A stretch of 64,000 nucleotides of DNA from Alphaproteobacteria bacterium (GCA_016124675.1 WGNG01000003.1:1-64000); one strand, 5' to 3'; numbered from the stretch's first letter, positions 44,376-52,511 are shown. Made by a program: numbers and translations. Notes: a model not told the origin generated them from the sequence alone.

Positions 44376-45130
44376 CGCGGATCCTGGTGCTGGCGCTGAT
44401 CGGCTTGCTCGCCTTTGTCGCGGCGGCCATCGCGTTCGCCCCGGCGCGCGTCCTGCACGACCTGGTGCTCCTGCCGCGCGGCGTCTATGCCGCCCATGTC
44501 AGCGGTCCGATCTGGAACGGCCAATGGCGCGATGTGCGCCAGGGCAGGGTGCGCCTGGCGCAGGTGGACGCCGCCTTGCAGGCCGCCTCGCTGCTGCGCG
44601 GCCGGCCGGCCTTGCGCGTGCGCATGAGCGACCCCCGGGGACGCGGCGAGGCGATTGTGGTGCTCAACGGCGAGGCCCTTGAGCTGCGCGAGGCGTCTGG
44701 CCGCATCGCGCCCGCCGGACTGGTCGCTCTGGCGGGGCCGGCCCGGGCGGCGCTGGCCGAGCCGGTGATTCTGTCGAACGTCGAGGGCCGGTTCGGACCG
44801 CGCGGCTGCGAAACCTTGTCCGGCGCCGTCGTTTTCGGCGGACTTGCCGCCGTCGACACCCGGGGTGCGGGGAGCCTGCCGGTTCTGGAGGGCGCGCTGG
44901 AGTGCGCCGGCAGCCAGCCGGCAGTCCGGTTCGCCGGCGAGACGCCGGATGTGAGCCTCGACGGTCATGCGCGCCTCAGCCCGGCGGGCGCGGACTGGTC
45001 GCTGAACGCGCAGCCGCGCACCGGCGCAGCGGCTCTGGCTCTGCGGGCGATCGGGTTCACCGGCGATGGCGACGCGCTGAGCGCCCAGGGGCAGACATCA
45101 TGGGCCGAGGCGGGGCGCGGCGGCGGCTAG
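44372..45130 (+). CDS. gspN: type II secretion protein N
   Basis: 252 residues, ATGA overlap with gspM. An N-terminal membrane helix (ILVLALIGLLAFVAAAIAF) is followed by a beta-rich periplasmic part with VSGPIWNGQWRDV, the GspN family signature, and cysteines at about 149 and 176. GspN is an optional T2SS component. It ends the operon; 45131-45242 contains no gene. Confidence 0.85.
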   Translation: MTRILVLALIGLLAFVAAAIAFAPARVLHDLVLLPRGVYAAHVSGPIWNGQWRDVRQGRVRLAQVDAALQAASLLRGRPALRVRMSDPRGRGEAIVVLNGEALELREASGRIAPAGLVALAGPARAALAEPVILSNVEGRFGPRGCETLSGAVVFGGLAAVDTRGAGSLPVLEGALECAGSQPAVRFAGETPDVSLDGHARLSPAGADWSLNAQPRTGAAALALRAIGFTGDGDALSAQGQTSWAEAGRGGG

Positions 45131-45242
45131 CAGGCGCACCGCGCGCATCACAGGGACACAGGCACGGCCATGGGCGGTGGTCGGGTCAAGCCCGGCGGCC
45201 GGACGGTTTGCCCTTTTTCCGGCGCTGGCCTACATGGCGCCC

Positions 45243-46235
45243 ATGAGCACGCTGTCACTTTCCCGGCGCTTCTGCGTTGCACCCATGATGGACTGGACCG
45301 ACCGGCATTGCCGGGCGTTTCACCGTGTCCTGACGCGCCGGGCGCTGCTCTATACCGAGATGGCGGTGGATCAGGCTGTGCTGCATGGCGATGCGCCGCG
45401 CCTGATCGGGTTTGATCCGGCCGAGCAGCCTGTGGCGATCCAGCTAGGCGGGTCGGACCCGGAGCTGCTGGCGCGGGCGGCGCGGATTGCGCAAGGGTTT
45501 GGCTATATCGAGATCAATCTCAATGTTGGCTGCCCATCGGACCGGGTGCAGTCGGGCCGGTTCGGCGCCTGCCTGATGCGCGAGCCGGAACTGGTGCGCG
45601 AGTGCCTGCAGGCGATGCGCGAGGCGGTGTCGGTTCCGGTGACGGTCAAGCACCGCCTCGGCGTCGATGAGCAGGACGCGCGCGACACGTTGTTCGGCTT
45701 TGTGGAGACAGTCGCACAGTCTGGCGTGACAACATTCATCGTCCATGCCCGCAAGGCCTGGCTCGACGGGCTCAGCCCGAAGGAAAACCGGGACATCCCG
45801 CCGCTCGATTATGATCTGGTGCGCGAACTCAAGGCGGCGCGGCCGGAGCTTGAGATCATCCTCAATGGGGGGCTCGCCGATCTCGATCACGCTCTGGAGG
45901 CAGGGGCGGGACTGGACGGGGTGATGCTGGGGCGCGCGGCCTATCACACGCCCTGGATCTTGAGCGAGGTCGATGCGCGCTTTTATGGCGAGCCTGCGCC
46001 TGACCGCGACCCGGCAAGCGCGCTGCAGGCCTACCGTCCGTATGTGGAGGCGCGCCTGGCCGAGGGCGTGCGATTGAACGCCATGACGCGCCATATGCTG
46101 GGCCTGTTTGCCGGGCTCCCGGGCGCGCGCCAGTGGCGCCGCGTCCTGTCGGAGAACGCCCACCGGCCCGGCGCGGACTGGTCGGTGGTGGCGGCGGCAA
46201 TGCACGCCGTGGCGGAGGCGCGCGCGGCGGCATGA
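45243..46235 (+). CDS. dusA: tRNA-dihydrouridine(20/20a) synthase
   Basis: 330 residues from ATG 45243. FMN-dependent TIM-barrel enzyme reducing uridine in the tRNA D loop. Landmarks are RFCVAPMMDWTDRHCR at the start, INLNVGCPSDRVQSGRFGACLM with the catalytic Cys, VTVKHRLGVD, IVHARKAWLDGLSPKENRDIPPL and GVMLGRAAYHTPW. The LSPKENR segment is specific to DusA among Dus enzymes. It overlaps the TSUP gene by ATGA. Confidence 0.95.
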   Translation: MSTLSLSRRFCVAPMMDWTDRHCRAFHRVLTRRALLYTEMAVDQAVLHGDAPRLIGFDPAEQPVAIQLGGSDPELLARAARIAQGFGYIEINLNVGCPSDRVQSGRFGACLMREPELVRECLQAMREAVSVPVTVKHRLGVDEQDARDTLFGFVETVAQSGVTTFIVHARKAWLDGLSPKENRDIPPLDYDLVRELKAARPELEIILNGGLADLDHALEAGAGLDGVMLGRAAYHTPWILSEVDARFYGEPAPDRDPASALQAYRPYVEARLAEGVRLNAMTRHMLGLFAGLPGARQWRRVLSENAHRPGADWSVVAAAMHAVAEARAAA

Positions 46236-47047
46236 TCGAGACCTATGGGCTGTTCATCCTGGCGCTGGTTTTCGTGGGGGCCTTCGCCGGGCTGATCGCG
46301 GGGCTGTTCGGGATCGGCGGCGGAGTCGTGATGGTCCCGGCCATGTATTACACGCTGAAACTCCTGGGCTATCCCGACCATGCCATGCATGCGGCGGTAG
46401 GCACCTCGCTGGCGGTGATCGTGGTCACCTCGATGCGTTCGGTGGCCGCTCACGCGGGCCGGGGGGCGGTTGATTTCAAGATTCTGCGCCAGTGGGCGCC
46501 CTGGATCGTGCTGGGCGCGCTGGGTGGATCGGCGCTGGCGGGCGCGATCCCGACGCGCGGCCTGGTGATCGTGTTTGCGGTCACGGCCTTTGTATTGAGC
46601 GCGCAATTCTTCTTCGGGCGCGCCGACTGGCGCCTGGGCGATGAATTGCCCGGCCAGCCCTGGCGGGCGGGCCTGGCGGGGTTCATCGGCGTGCTGTCGG
46701 CGCTGATGGGCATTGGCGGCGGGGTGTTCGGCGTGACGCTGCTGACGGTGTTCGGGCGCCCGATCCACACCGCCGTGGCCACGGCGGCAGGCTTCGGCGT
46801 GGCCATCGGCGCGCCGGCGGCGCTGGGCTTTGTCATCACCGGCTGGGCGGTGGAGGGGCGCGCGCCCCTGTCGCTGGGCTTTGTCAGCCTGCCCGGCTTT
46901 GTCATTCTCGCTGCCGCAGCGGTATTCGTGGCGCCGATGGGCGCGGCTCTGGCCCACCGTCTCAATGCCGCGCGCCTGCGTCAGGCGTTTGCGATCGGGC
47001 TGGCGCTGGTGGCCGCCAATATGATCCGCTCGGCGATCTGGGGATAG
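46232..47047 (+). CDS. TSUP-family sulfite/sulfonate exporter (TauE/SafE)
   Basis: 271 residues, about eight membrane helices. The two halves each carry the family motif: GLFGIGGGVVMVPAMY near residue 27 and SALMGIGGGVFGVTLL near 155. HAAVGTSLAVI is also typical. It is an inner-membrane transporter for sulfur-containing or other small organic anions. Its last ten codons are repeated 629 bases downstream, beyond the toxin-antitoxin genes (see repeats). Confidence 0.9.
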   Translation: MIETYGLFILALVFVGAFAGLIAGLFGIGGGVVMVPAMYYTLKLLGYPDHAMHAAVGTSLAVIVVTSMRSVAAHAGRGAVDFKILRQWAPWIVLGALGGSALAGAIPTRGLVIVFAVTAFVLSAQFFFGRADWRLGDELPGQPWRAGLAGFIGVLSALMGIGGGVFGVTLLTVFGRPIHTAVATAAGFGVAIGAPAALGFVITGWAVEGRAPLSLGFVSLPGFVILAAAAVFVAPMGAALAHRLNAARLRQAFAIGLALVAANMIRSAIWG

Positions 47048-47057
47048 GTCAGACCTT
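47016..47057 (+). repeat. direct repeat, left copy, flanking the BrnT module
   Basis: This 42-base segment, running from the last codons of the TSUP gene through its stop to GTCAGACCTT, recurs at 47645-47688 with two substitutions and a 2-base insertion. It includes the palindromic GGTCAGACC (47047-47055). Confidence 0.9.
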
Positions 47058-47089
47058 GTGGCCGGTGAAGGGTTGAAAGGGGTGCGGCA

Positions 47090-47383
47090 TTGCCGTATAT
47101 TCAGCTCAAGCTGGAATACGATCCTGAAAAGGATGACGCGAACCGCGACAAGCATGGCGTGTCGCTTGGCTTTGCATTGGAGGTGCTGGCTGACCGTAAC
47201 CGGGTCGATGTTCTGGACACCCGGTTTGACTATGGCGAAGAGCGCTTCGTGACTTACGGGTTCGCTCAAGGACGGGTCTGGGTTTGTGTTTATGCTCCGA
47301 GACAGGACGCTGTCCGCATAATCTCTGTGAGGAAAGCCAATGAGCGCGAAATCCACCGATATGACACTGCGCGGCGCTCCTGA
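47090..47383 (+). CDS. brnT: BrnT-family ribonuclease toxin
   Basis: 97 residues from TTG 47090, which has AAAGGGG at good distance. The family pattern is clear: EYDPEKDDANRDKHGVSLGFALEVL, then DTRFDYGEERFVTYG and VRIISVRKANEREIHRY. BrnT is a RelE-like ribonuclease that stops growth when free of its antitoxin. The partner gene overlaps its end by 44 bases. Lower GC and flanking direct repeats indicate insertion between TSUP and DUF1289 genes. Confidence 0.88.
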   Translation: MPYIQLKLEYDPEKDDANRDKHGVSLGFALEVLADRNRVDVLDTRFDYGEERFVTYGFAQGRVWVCVYAPRQDAVRIISVRKANEREIHRYDTARRS

Positions 47384-47627
47384 TCCGGATGCGCCATTGT
47401 CGGATGAGGAGTTCGAGCGGGGTGTCGCCGCAGTTTTGGCCCGCACCGCGCGAGCGGCTACGGGTTTAAGCCAGCCGGAATTCGCAAGGCGCTATGGCGT
47501 GCCGGTGGCGAGCCTGCGTGACTGGGAGCAGGGTCGGCGCAAGCCCGATTCGGCGACACGCAATTATCTGCGCGTGATCGCCTCCATGCCTGATGCCGTG
47601 GCCCGCGCTCTGGATGGCGCCGCCTGA
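47340..47627 (+). CDS. HTH (Xre-type) antitoxin partner of BrnT
   Basis: 95 residues. The C-terminal half is a helix-turn-helix: GLSQPEFARRYGVPVASLRDWEQGRRKPD at about 43-71. The classical BrnA antitoxin has a ribbon-helix-helix fold; this one is of the HigA/Xre-type instead, so the pair is a variant module. It should bind its own promoter and neutralise the toxin. Toxin-first order with overlapping genes supports the pairing. Confidence 0.82.
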   Translation: MSAKSTDMTLRGAPDPDAPLSDEEFERGVAAVLARTARAATGLSQPEFARRYGVPVASLRDWEQGRRKPDSATRNYLRVIASMPDAVARALDGAA

Positions 47628-47644
47628 GCCAAGGTTAACCCCGG

Positions 47645-47688
47645 CCAACATGATCCGCCCGGCGATCTGGGGATAGGGGTCAGACCTT
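47645..47688 (+). repeat. direct repeat, right copy, flanking the BrnT module
   Basis: A near-copy of 47016-47057, still encoding the TSUP ending NMIRPAIWG plus stop out of context, and merging into the 3' end of the convergent DUF1289 gene. It carries GGTCAGACC at 47678-47686. Confidence 0.9.
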
Positions 47689-47871
47689 CTGCCCCGCCTC
47701 ATACGCGGCGCGGCGGGCGCCGAGTACGGGCCTCACCGCCTCGCGCTCCTCAGGGCTCATGCGCGTCCAGCGGCCGAGCTCCTCGAGCGTGCGGAAACAG
47801 CCCACACAGATATTCTGCGCCGGATCGACAAGGCAGACCTTGATGCAGGGCGTCCAGATCGGGGCGGTCAT
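47680..47871 (-). CDS. DUF1289-family small protein
   Basis: 63 residues from ATG 47871. The pattern TPCIKVCLVDPAQNICVGCFRTLEELGRW has the four-cysteine DUF1289 signature, probably binding zinc or an iron-sulfur cluster, and MSPEEREAV follows. The function is unknown; such proteins are common in proteobacteria. Its last codons lie in the right-hand direct repeat. Confidence 0.88.
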   Translation of the reverse strand: MTAPIWTPCIKVCLVDPAQNICVGCFRTLEELGRWTRMSPEEREAVRPVLGARRAAYEAGQKV

Positions 47872-47998
47872 GGGCGCTAGATGGCCTGCCTGCGCAGCGC
47901 GCGCAAGCATATCTGGCCAAGCGCGCATGTTTCGGTATGTTGCGGTCTCATGACGGGGGAGCGCGCTTGGCGCGCCGTGATCGGGGATGTGTCCGGGC

Positions 47999-49279
47999 AT
48001 GATCGAAGATTTCGGCCTGCAGCTGCGCAGTTTTCTGGGCGTGTTCGCCTTTCTCATCCTCGCCTGGGCGATGGGGCCGCGCAAATCCATTCCCTGGGCC
48101 CTGATTGCGGGCGCGGTGGCGGTGCAGTACGTCATCGCCGTGGCGCTGTTCAGCTTTGCGCCCACCCGCGCCTTCCTCGCCTCGCTGACCGGCGTGGTGG
48201 AGGTGCTGCAGGCGGCCACCACGCAGGGCACCAGCTTCGTATTCGGCTATCTGGGTGGCGGCGAGAGCCCGTTCGTGGTGCGCGAGGGCGGGGAGCGATT
48301 CCTGTTCTCCTTCGCCTTCCAGGCCCTGCCCATGGTGATCGTGCTGTCGGCGCTGTCGGCGCTGCTCTGGCGCTGGCGGGTGCTGGAATTTGCGGTGCGC
48401 GCATTTGCGCTGATGTTCCGGCGTCTGCTCAATCTGTCAGGCGCCGCGTCGATGGGCGCTGCGGCGAACATATTCCTCGGCATGACCGAAAGCCCTGTGC
48501 TGATCCGGCCGCGCCTGCCGACCATGTCGAAATCGGACCTGTTCCTGATCATGACGGTGGGCTTCTCCACCGTCGCGGGCTCGGTCATGGCGATCTATGT
48601 CAGCCAGCTGACCGGCGTCCTGCCCGATGCGGCGGGGCACATCCTCACCGCCTCGCTGATTTCGGTCCCGGCGGCGGTGGTGCTGTCGCGCCTCATGCAT
48701 CCCCAGGACGAGGAAGCCGGCGCCGCAGGGACCGAGAAAATCCCGGTCAATCTCTATCATTCCTCCATGGACGCGCTGACCACGGGCGTGTCGGACGGCG
48801 TGCGCCTGTTCATCAATATCATCGCGATGCTGCTGGTGTTCACAGCGCTCATCGCGCTGATCAATTTTGCGCTGGGCGGATTGCCCGGCGTGTTCGGCGC
48901 GCCGCTGACGGTGGAGCGGGCGCTGGGCTGGGTGTTTGCGCCGCTGGTGTGGCTGGCGGGCGTGCCGTGGTCGGAATCCCAGACGGCGGGATCGATCATG
49001 GGGTTCAAGACGGCGCTGAACGAGATCTTCGCCTATGACGCGCTGGCGCGCTTCGCCGAGGAGCTCAGCCCGCGCACCCGGCTGATCATGACCTATGCCG
49101 TGTGCGGCTTCGCCAACTTCTCTTCGGTGGGCATTCTGATCGGCGGGCTGATCGCGGTGGCGCCCAGCCGGCGCGAGGACATCCTCAAGCTCGCCCCGCG
49201 CGCGCTCGTGTCAGGCACGCTCGCGACGCTGATGACGGGCGCGGTGATCGGCGCGCTGCCGATGGCGCTGTTCTCCTAG
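47999..49279 (+). CDS. concentrative nucleoside transporter (CNT/NupC family)
   Basis: 426 residues from ATG 47999; an ATG at 47987 is also in frame. Many membrane helices are present. Family motifs are NIFLGMTESPVLIRP (substrate-site G-x-T-E-x-P), FSTVAGSVMAIYVS and YAVCGFANFSSVGILIGG. It is a cation-coupled nucleoside importer of the inner membrane. Confidence 0.92.
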   Translation: MIEDFGLQLRSFLGVFAFLILAWAMGPRKSIPWALIAGAVAVQYVIAVALFSFAPTRAFLASLTGVVEVLQAATTQGTSFVFGYLGGGESPFVVREGGERFLFSFAFQALPMVIVLSALSALLWRWRVLEFAVRAFALMFRRLLNLSGAASMGAAANIFLGMTESPVLIRPRLPTMSKSDLFLIMTVGFSTVAGSVMAIYVSQLTGVLPDAAGHILTASLISVPAAVVLSRLMHPQDEEAGAAGTEKIPVNLYHSSMDALTTGVSDGVRLFINIIAMLLVFTALIALINFALGGLPGVFGAPLTVERALGWVFAPLVWLAGVPWSESQTAGSIMGFKTALNEIFAYDALARFAEELSPRTRLIMTYAVCGFANFSSVGILIGGLIAVAPSRREDILKLAPRALVSGTLATLMTGAVIGALPMALFS

Positions 49280-49396
49280 GTCAGGCTCCCCGGGCTCCCG
49301 GCGTCACGCGCTGCGGCAATTTGGCCAAATGGCGGGCCTTGCGCTTTGGCTGAATTCTCCCAGAGTGTATAGGGTTGTTGGCTGCGAGGGCCTGTC

Positions 49397-50758
49397 ATGT
49401 CTGAACCCTTCAAGAATATGTCGGCCCCATGCGTGGCGGGAGGATGTCCCGACAGCGCATCCCGGCGGCGATTTCTGTCGCTTGGCGCGGGCGGTCTGGC
49501 GGCTGCAGCGGCGCTGTCGGCCTGCTCGCCACGCTTCGACCGGGTGCAGACGCGCGCCCATATCGTGATTGCGGGCGCGGGCGCGGCGGGGCTGACGGTG
49601 GCCAACCAGCTGGCGCGGCGCCTCAATGGCGCGCGCATCACCCTGATCGATTCACGCGCACGTCATCTCTACCAGCCCGGCTATACCCTGGTTGCGGCAG
49701 GCCTTGAATCGCCGCGCTATCCGGTGAGCCGCACGGGCGAATATATCCCGCGCGGCGCTGACTGGATCCAGGAAGGGGTGGCCGCATTCGATCCAGACTC
49801 CAATGCGGTGGTCACGACGTCCGGGCGCCGCGTCGACTATGACTATCTGGTCGCTGCGGTGGGGATTGATCTCGATTACGACGCGATCGAAGGCATGGAT
49901 GTCGCCCGCATCGGCCAGAACGGGCTGGGCAGCGTCTATCACAGCCCCGAGGCGGCGCAGGCGACCTGGCAGGCGATGTCGACCTTCGCAGACACGGGCG
50001 GGGACGCCTTGTTCATGCGTCCGGCGACCGAGATGAAATGCGCCGGCGCGCCGCTGAAATACACCTTCATCACCGATGACGTCCTGCGCCGGCGCGGCAA
50101 TCGCGGCCGTTCCCGGCTGACCTATGCCGCGCACAACAATGCGCTGTTCAGCGTGCCGATCGTGTCGGAGAAAGTGCGCATGCTGTATCACGATCGCGGC
50201 GTGGACACGGTTTACAACCATGTGCTCAGGGCCATCGATCCCGGCGCGCGCCGGGCGGTGTTTGACACGCCCGATGGTTCGGTCGAGCTGCCATATGACT
50301 TCATCAATGTGATCCCGCCCATGCGCGCGGCGGCGGCGCTGCGCACCAGCCCGCTGGCCTGGCGCACCGGTCCGCTGGCGGCGGATGGCTGGGCCGAAGT
50401 GGATCGCCATACGATGCGCCACGCGCGCTACGCCAACGTGTTCGTGGTCGGCGACGCCGCCGGCGTGCCCAAGGGCAAGACGGCGGCCAGCGTGAAATGG
50501 CAGGCGCCCGTCGCCGCCGATCACATCGCGGCGGATCTGGCCGGCCAGACCAGCACCAGCCAGTTCAACGGCTACACCTCCTGCCCGCTGATCACCCGGC
50601 TGGGCCGGGCGATGCTGGTGGAGTTCGACTACCAGGACAATCTGACCCCGTCCTTCCCCGGCGTGATTGCGCCGCTCGAAGAACTCTGGATTTCCTGGGT
50701 CATGAAAACCATCGCGCTCAAGCCGACCTATGTGTCGATGCTGCGCGGCGAGGCATAG
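49397..50758 (+). CDS. sulfide:quinone reductase-like flavoprotein, Tat lipoprotein signal
   Basis: 453 residues. SRRRFLSLGAGGL (22-34) is a twin-arginine signal, and LSAC at 40-43 is a lipobox, so export folded with FAD and lipid anchoring are likely. The FAD motif IVIAGAGAAGLTVAN is at about 56-70, and VFVVGDAAGVPKGKTAASVKWQ is the second FAD region of the SQR family. Cys215 (MKCAGAP) and Cys396 (CPLIT) sit where SQR redox cysteines are found; the first of the usual three is unclear. It would oxidise sulfide at the membrane. The small membrane protein follows 14 bases later. Confidence 0.82.
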   Translation: MSEPFKNMSAPCVAGGCPDSASRRRFLSLGAGGLAAAAALSACSPRFDRVQTRAHIVIAGAGAAGLTVANQLARRLNGARITLIDSRARHLYQPGYTLVAAGLESPRYPVSRTGEYIPRGADWIQEGVAAFDPDSNAVVTTSGRRVDYDYLVAAVGIDLDYDAIEGMDVARIGQNGLGSVYHSPEAAQATWQAMSTFADTGGDALFMRPATEMKCAGAPLKYTFITDDVLRRRGNRGRSRLTYAAHNNALFSVPIVSEKVRMLYHDRGVDTVYNHVLRAIDPGARRAVFDTPDGSVELPYDFINVIPPMRAAAALRTSPLAWRTGPLAADGWAEVDRHTMRHARYANVFVVGDAAGVPKGKTAASVKWQAPVAADHIAADLAGQTSTSQFNGYTSCPLITRLGRAMLVEFDYQDNLTPSFPGVIAPLEELWISWVMKTIALKPTYVSMLRGEA

Positions 50759-50772
50759 GGAGCACCCGGCCG

Positions 50773-51165
50773 ATGCAGGAACTCGATCCGGGCGTGTTGC
50801 TGGCTGTCCTTCTGGAAATGATGGGCGTGTGGTTCTGGCTCCTCCTTCTGCTCGCGCTGGCGGGCCTGGGCGGCTTTGCATGGGTGGTGCGCACAGAGCG
50901 CAACCTGTCCAGCAGCCGGCTGGTGCGCGCCCAGGCCTTTGCGCTGCTGGCCGGTGCAGGCGCGCTGGTGCTGATGGCGCATGTGACGCGCTCGGGCTTC
51001 ACCGATGCCGGCGGACCGGTCGACTGGCTGCTGATCGGGTTGATTTTCGCCGCCGGGTGGATCGGAGGCACGATCCTGCTATACGCGGCGATCGGTCTCT
51101 GGCCGGTGCTTCCTGTGCGGTCCTGGCTGGCGGCGATGGCGGTCGGCAAACAGTCTGCGCGCTAG
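50773..51165 (+). CDS. small inner-membrane protein, DUF5368-like
   Basis: 130 residues with three to four hydrophobic segments (MMGVWFWLLLLLALAGLGGFAW; FALLAGAGALVLMAHV; LLIGLIFAAGWIGGTILLYAAIGLW). The start MQELDPGVLLAVLLEMMGVWFW fits DUF5368, a family often next to SQR-like genes in alphaproteobacteria; that assignment is from memory of the pattern. Probably co-transcribed with the flavoprotein gene and possibly its membrane partner. Confidence 0.65.
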   Translation: MQELDPGVLLAVLLEMMGVWFWLLLLLALAGLGGFAWVVRTERNLSSSRLVRAQAFALLAGAGALVLMAHVTRSGFTDAGGPVDWLLIGLIFAAGWIGGTILLYAAIGLWPVLPVRSWLAAMAVGKQSAR

Positions 51166-51193
51166 GGGCATGCCGATGCCGTCCTTCCAGGAT

Positions 51194-51221
51194 ACAGGCG
51201 GCGGCCGGCGCCGCCGCCTGT
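51194..51221. terminator. hairpin between convergent genes
   Basis: ACAGGCGGCGGC (51194-51205) and GCCGCCGCCTGT (51210-51221) form a perfect 12-base-pair stem with a CGGC loop. No T-run follows on either strand, so it may block or stabilise 3' ends rather than act as a classical terminator. Confidence 0.55.
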
Positions 51222-51234
51222 CTGGCCTGCAAAG

Positions 51235-51693
51235 CTAGAGCAGCGGCTTGTTCGACAGCACGCAGTTGAACGGCGCGCCGAAGGTGAGCAGCAGGTCGAC
51301 TTCGGGATCCTCAAACTCAGTGTTGAGCACGAAAGTGATCCGGTCCACGTTCCGGTCCGTGAGGGCGGGGGGCAGTTGACCGGAGATGAAGGCGTAAGTC
51401 CCGTAAATCCCCATCGGCGTGAGCGAGGCGGTGACGTCGAATACCGTCGTGTCAGCCCACATGATCAATGTCTGGGGGTCGATGTGCCACTGGGTTGACG
51501 TTTGCGTGCCCACGTAGCGCTGGAACCTTGCCTGGCAATAAGGATCATATTGCGGCGCGGGCGAGGCGTTTTGCATGACCGCGTACAGGCGGTCGAGCCG
51601 GACTTCGGTTGTCCCGGTTTCCGCCAAGGCGGCCGGGGCTGCCGCCAGGGCGGCGGCAGCGGACAGGCAAGCGAACAAGGTTTTCATAAGCAT
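51235..51693 (-). CDS. secreted hypothetical protein
   Basis: 152 residues with a clear signal peptide ending ALAAAPAALA|ETG. The mature part has two cysteines (YCQARF and FNCVLS) that could form a disulfide, plus FVLNTEFEDPEVDLLLTFGAPF near the end. I do not recognise the family. Periplasmic or secreted; it stands alone between convergent and divergent neighbours. Confidence 0.7.
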   Translation of the reverse strand: MLMKTLFACLSAAAALAAAPAALAETGTTEVRLDRLYAVMQNASPAPQYDPYCQARFQRYVGTQTSTQWHIDPQTLIMWADTTVFDVTASLTPMGIYGTYAFISGQLPPALTDRNVDRITFVLNTEFEDPEVDLLLTFGAPFNCVLSNKPLL

Positions 51694-51765
51694 CTCCCAG
51701 GTTGTTTACGCGTCAAGCGCAACCTGAGAATATTTAACAACCGGAGCTATGTCGAGTCTGCGGCT

Positions 51766-52488
51766 TCAATCGCCCTTTCGGGGAAACAGCTTCATGCGTA
51801 GCCAGCCCAGCGTGGAATTGCCCCGGAGCGCGGTTTTGTAGGCGTTTTCCATGAAGGCGTTCAGGCCCTCTGGATCGCCCAGCATGTCCATGCGGGTCTT
51901 GAACGGACCGTCGGGGTCGAGTGATTTGACCGGCGCGGCGGGGATGCCGGCGGCGACCGTGTTGGCGGGGATGTCCCGGGTGACGACAGCGCGCGCGGCG
52001 ATGACGGCATTGTCGCCAATCGTCACGCCCTTGCCGATATAGGCGCCGTCGCCGATCCAGACATTGCGGCCGATGATGATGGGCGCGCTGGCCGGTCGTG
52101 GATCGATGCGGTCATAGACATCATGCCAGTCGCTGTCGGACAGGGTGACATTGCGCGCGATCAGGGCGCCGTCGCCAATCGTGATCGCCTGCGCCGCCAG
52201 CAGGCGCACTCCGCCGGCAAAGAAACAGCAATCGCCGATATCGATCCGCCCGGGCGCATCCTGCGGCGACCAGACGGTGAAGCTGACCGGCTGGTCGCGC
52301 CGGCTGATAATGTGGATGGCGCGCCCGGCGCGCACATTGGGGCCGAACACCTCCACATTCCACGGGCGCACGATTTTGGGATGGGGGCCCAGCGCCTCGA
52401 AATGCGGGGCGAGGAAGCGCCTCGCCCAGGCGTTCTCAGCTGCTTCCCACAGGGTGTGCATCCAGTACGGGCGGTGGTCACGGCGCAT
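51766..52488 (-). CDS. hexapeptide-repeat acyltransferase (LbH/CatB-like)
   Basis: 240 residues. The middle and C-terminal parts are left-handed beta-helix hexapeptide repeats (ITIGDGALIARNVTL, IIIGRNVWIGDGAYIGKGVTIGDNAVIAARAVVTRDIP) ending in the usual TVAAGIPAAPVK. DSDWHDV supplies a probable catalytic His. It transfers an acetyl or similar group to a sugar or antibiotic-like acceptor, but the substrate is not visible and no polysaccharide genes are adjacent. Confidence 0.85.
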   Translation of the reverse strand: MRRDHRPYWMHTLWEAAENAWARRFLAPHFEALGPHPKIVRPWNVEVFGPNVRAGRAIHIISRRDQPVSFTVWSPQDAPGRIDIGDCCFFAGGVRLLAAQAITIGDGALIARNVTLSDSDWHDVYDRIDPRPASAPIIIGRNVWIGDGAYIGKGVTIGDNAVIAARAVVTRDIPANTVAAGIPAAPVKSLDPDGPFKTRMDMLGDPEGLNAFMENAYKTALRGNSTLGWLRMKLFPRKGD

Positions 52489-52511
52489 GGGGCGGGCTAT
52501 CCGTTTCGGGC

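Noticed and set aside
47680-47688. GGTCAGACC core read as a REP/RAYT-type element
   Set aside because: The same bases are the last codons of the DUF1289 gene, no REP hairpin surrounds them and no RAYT transposase is present, so the simpler target-duplication reading is kept.
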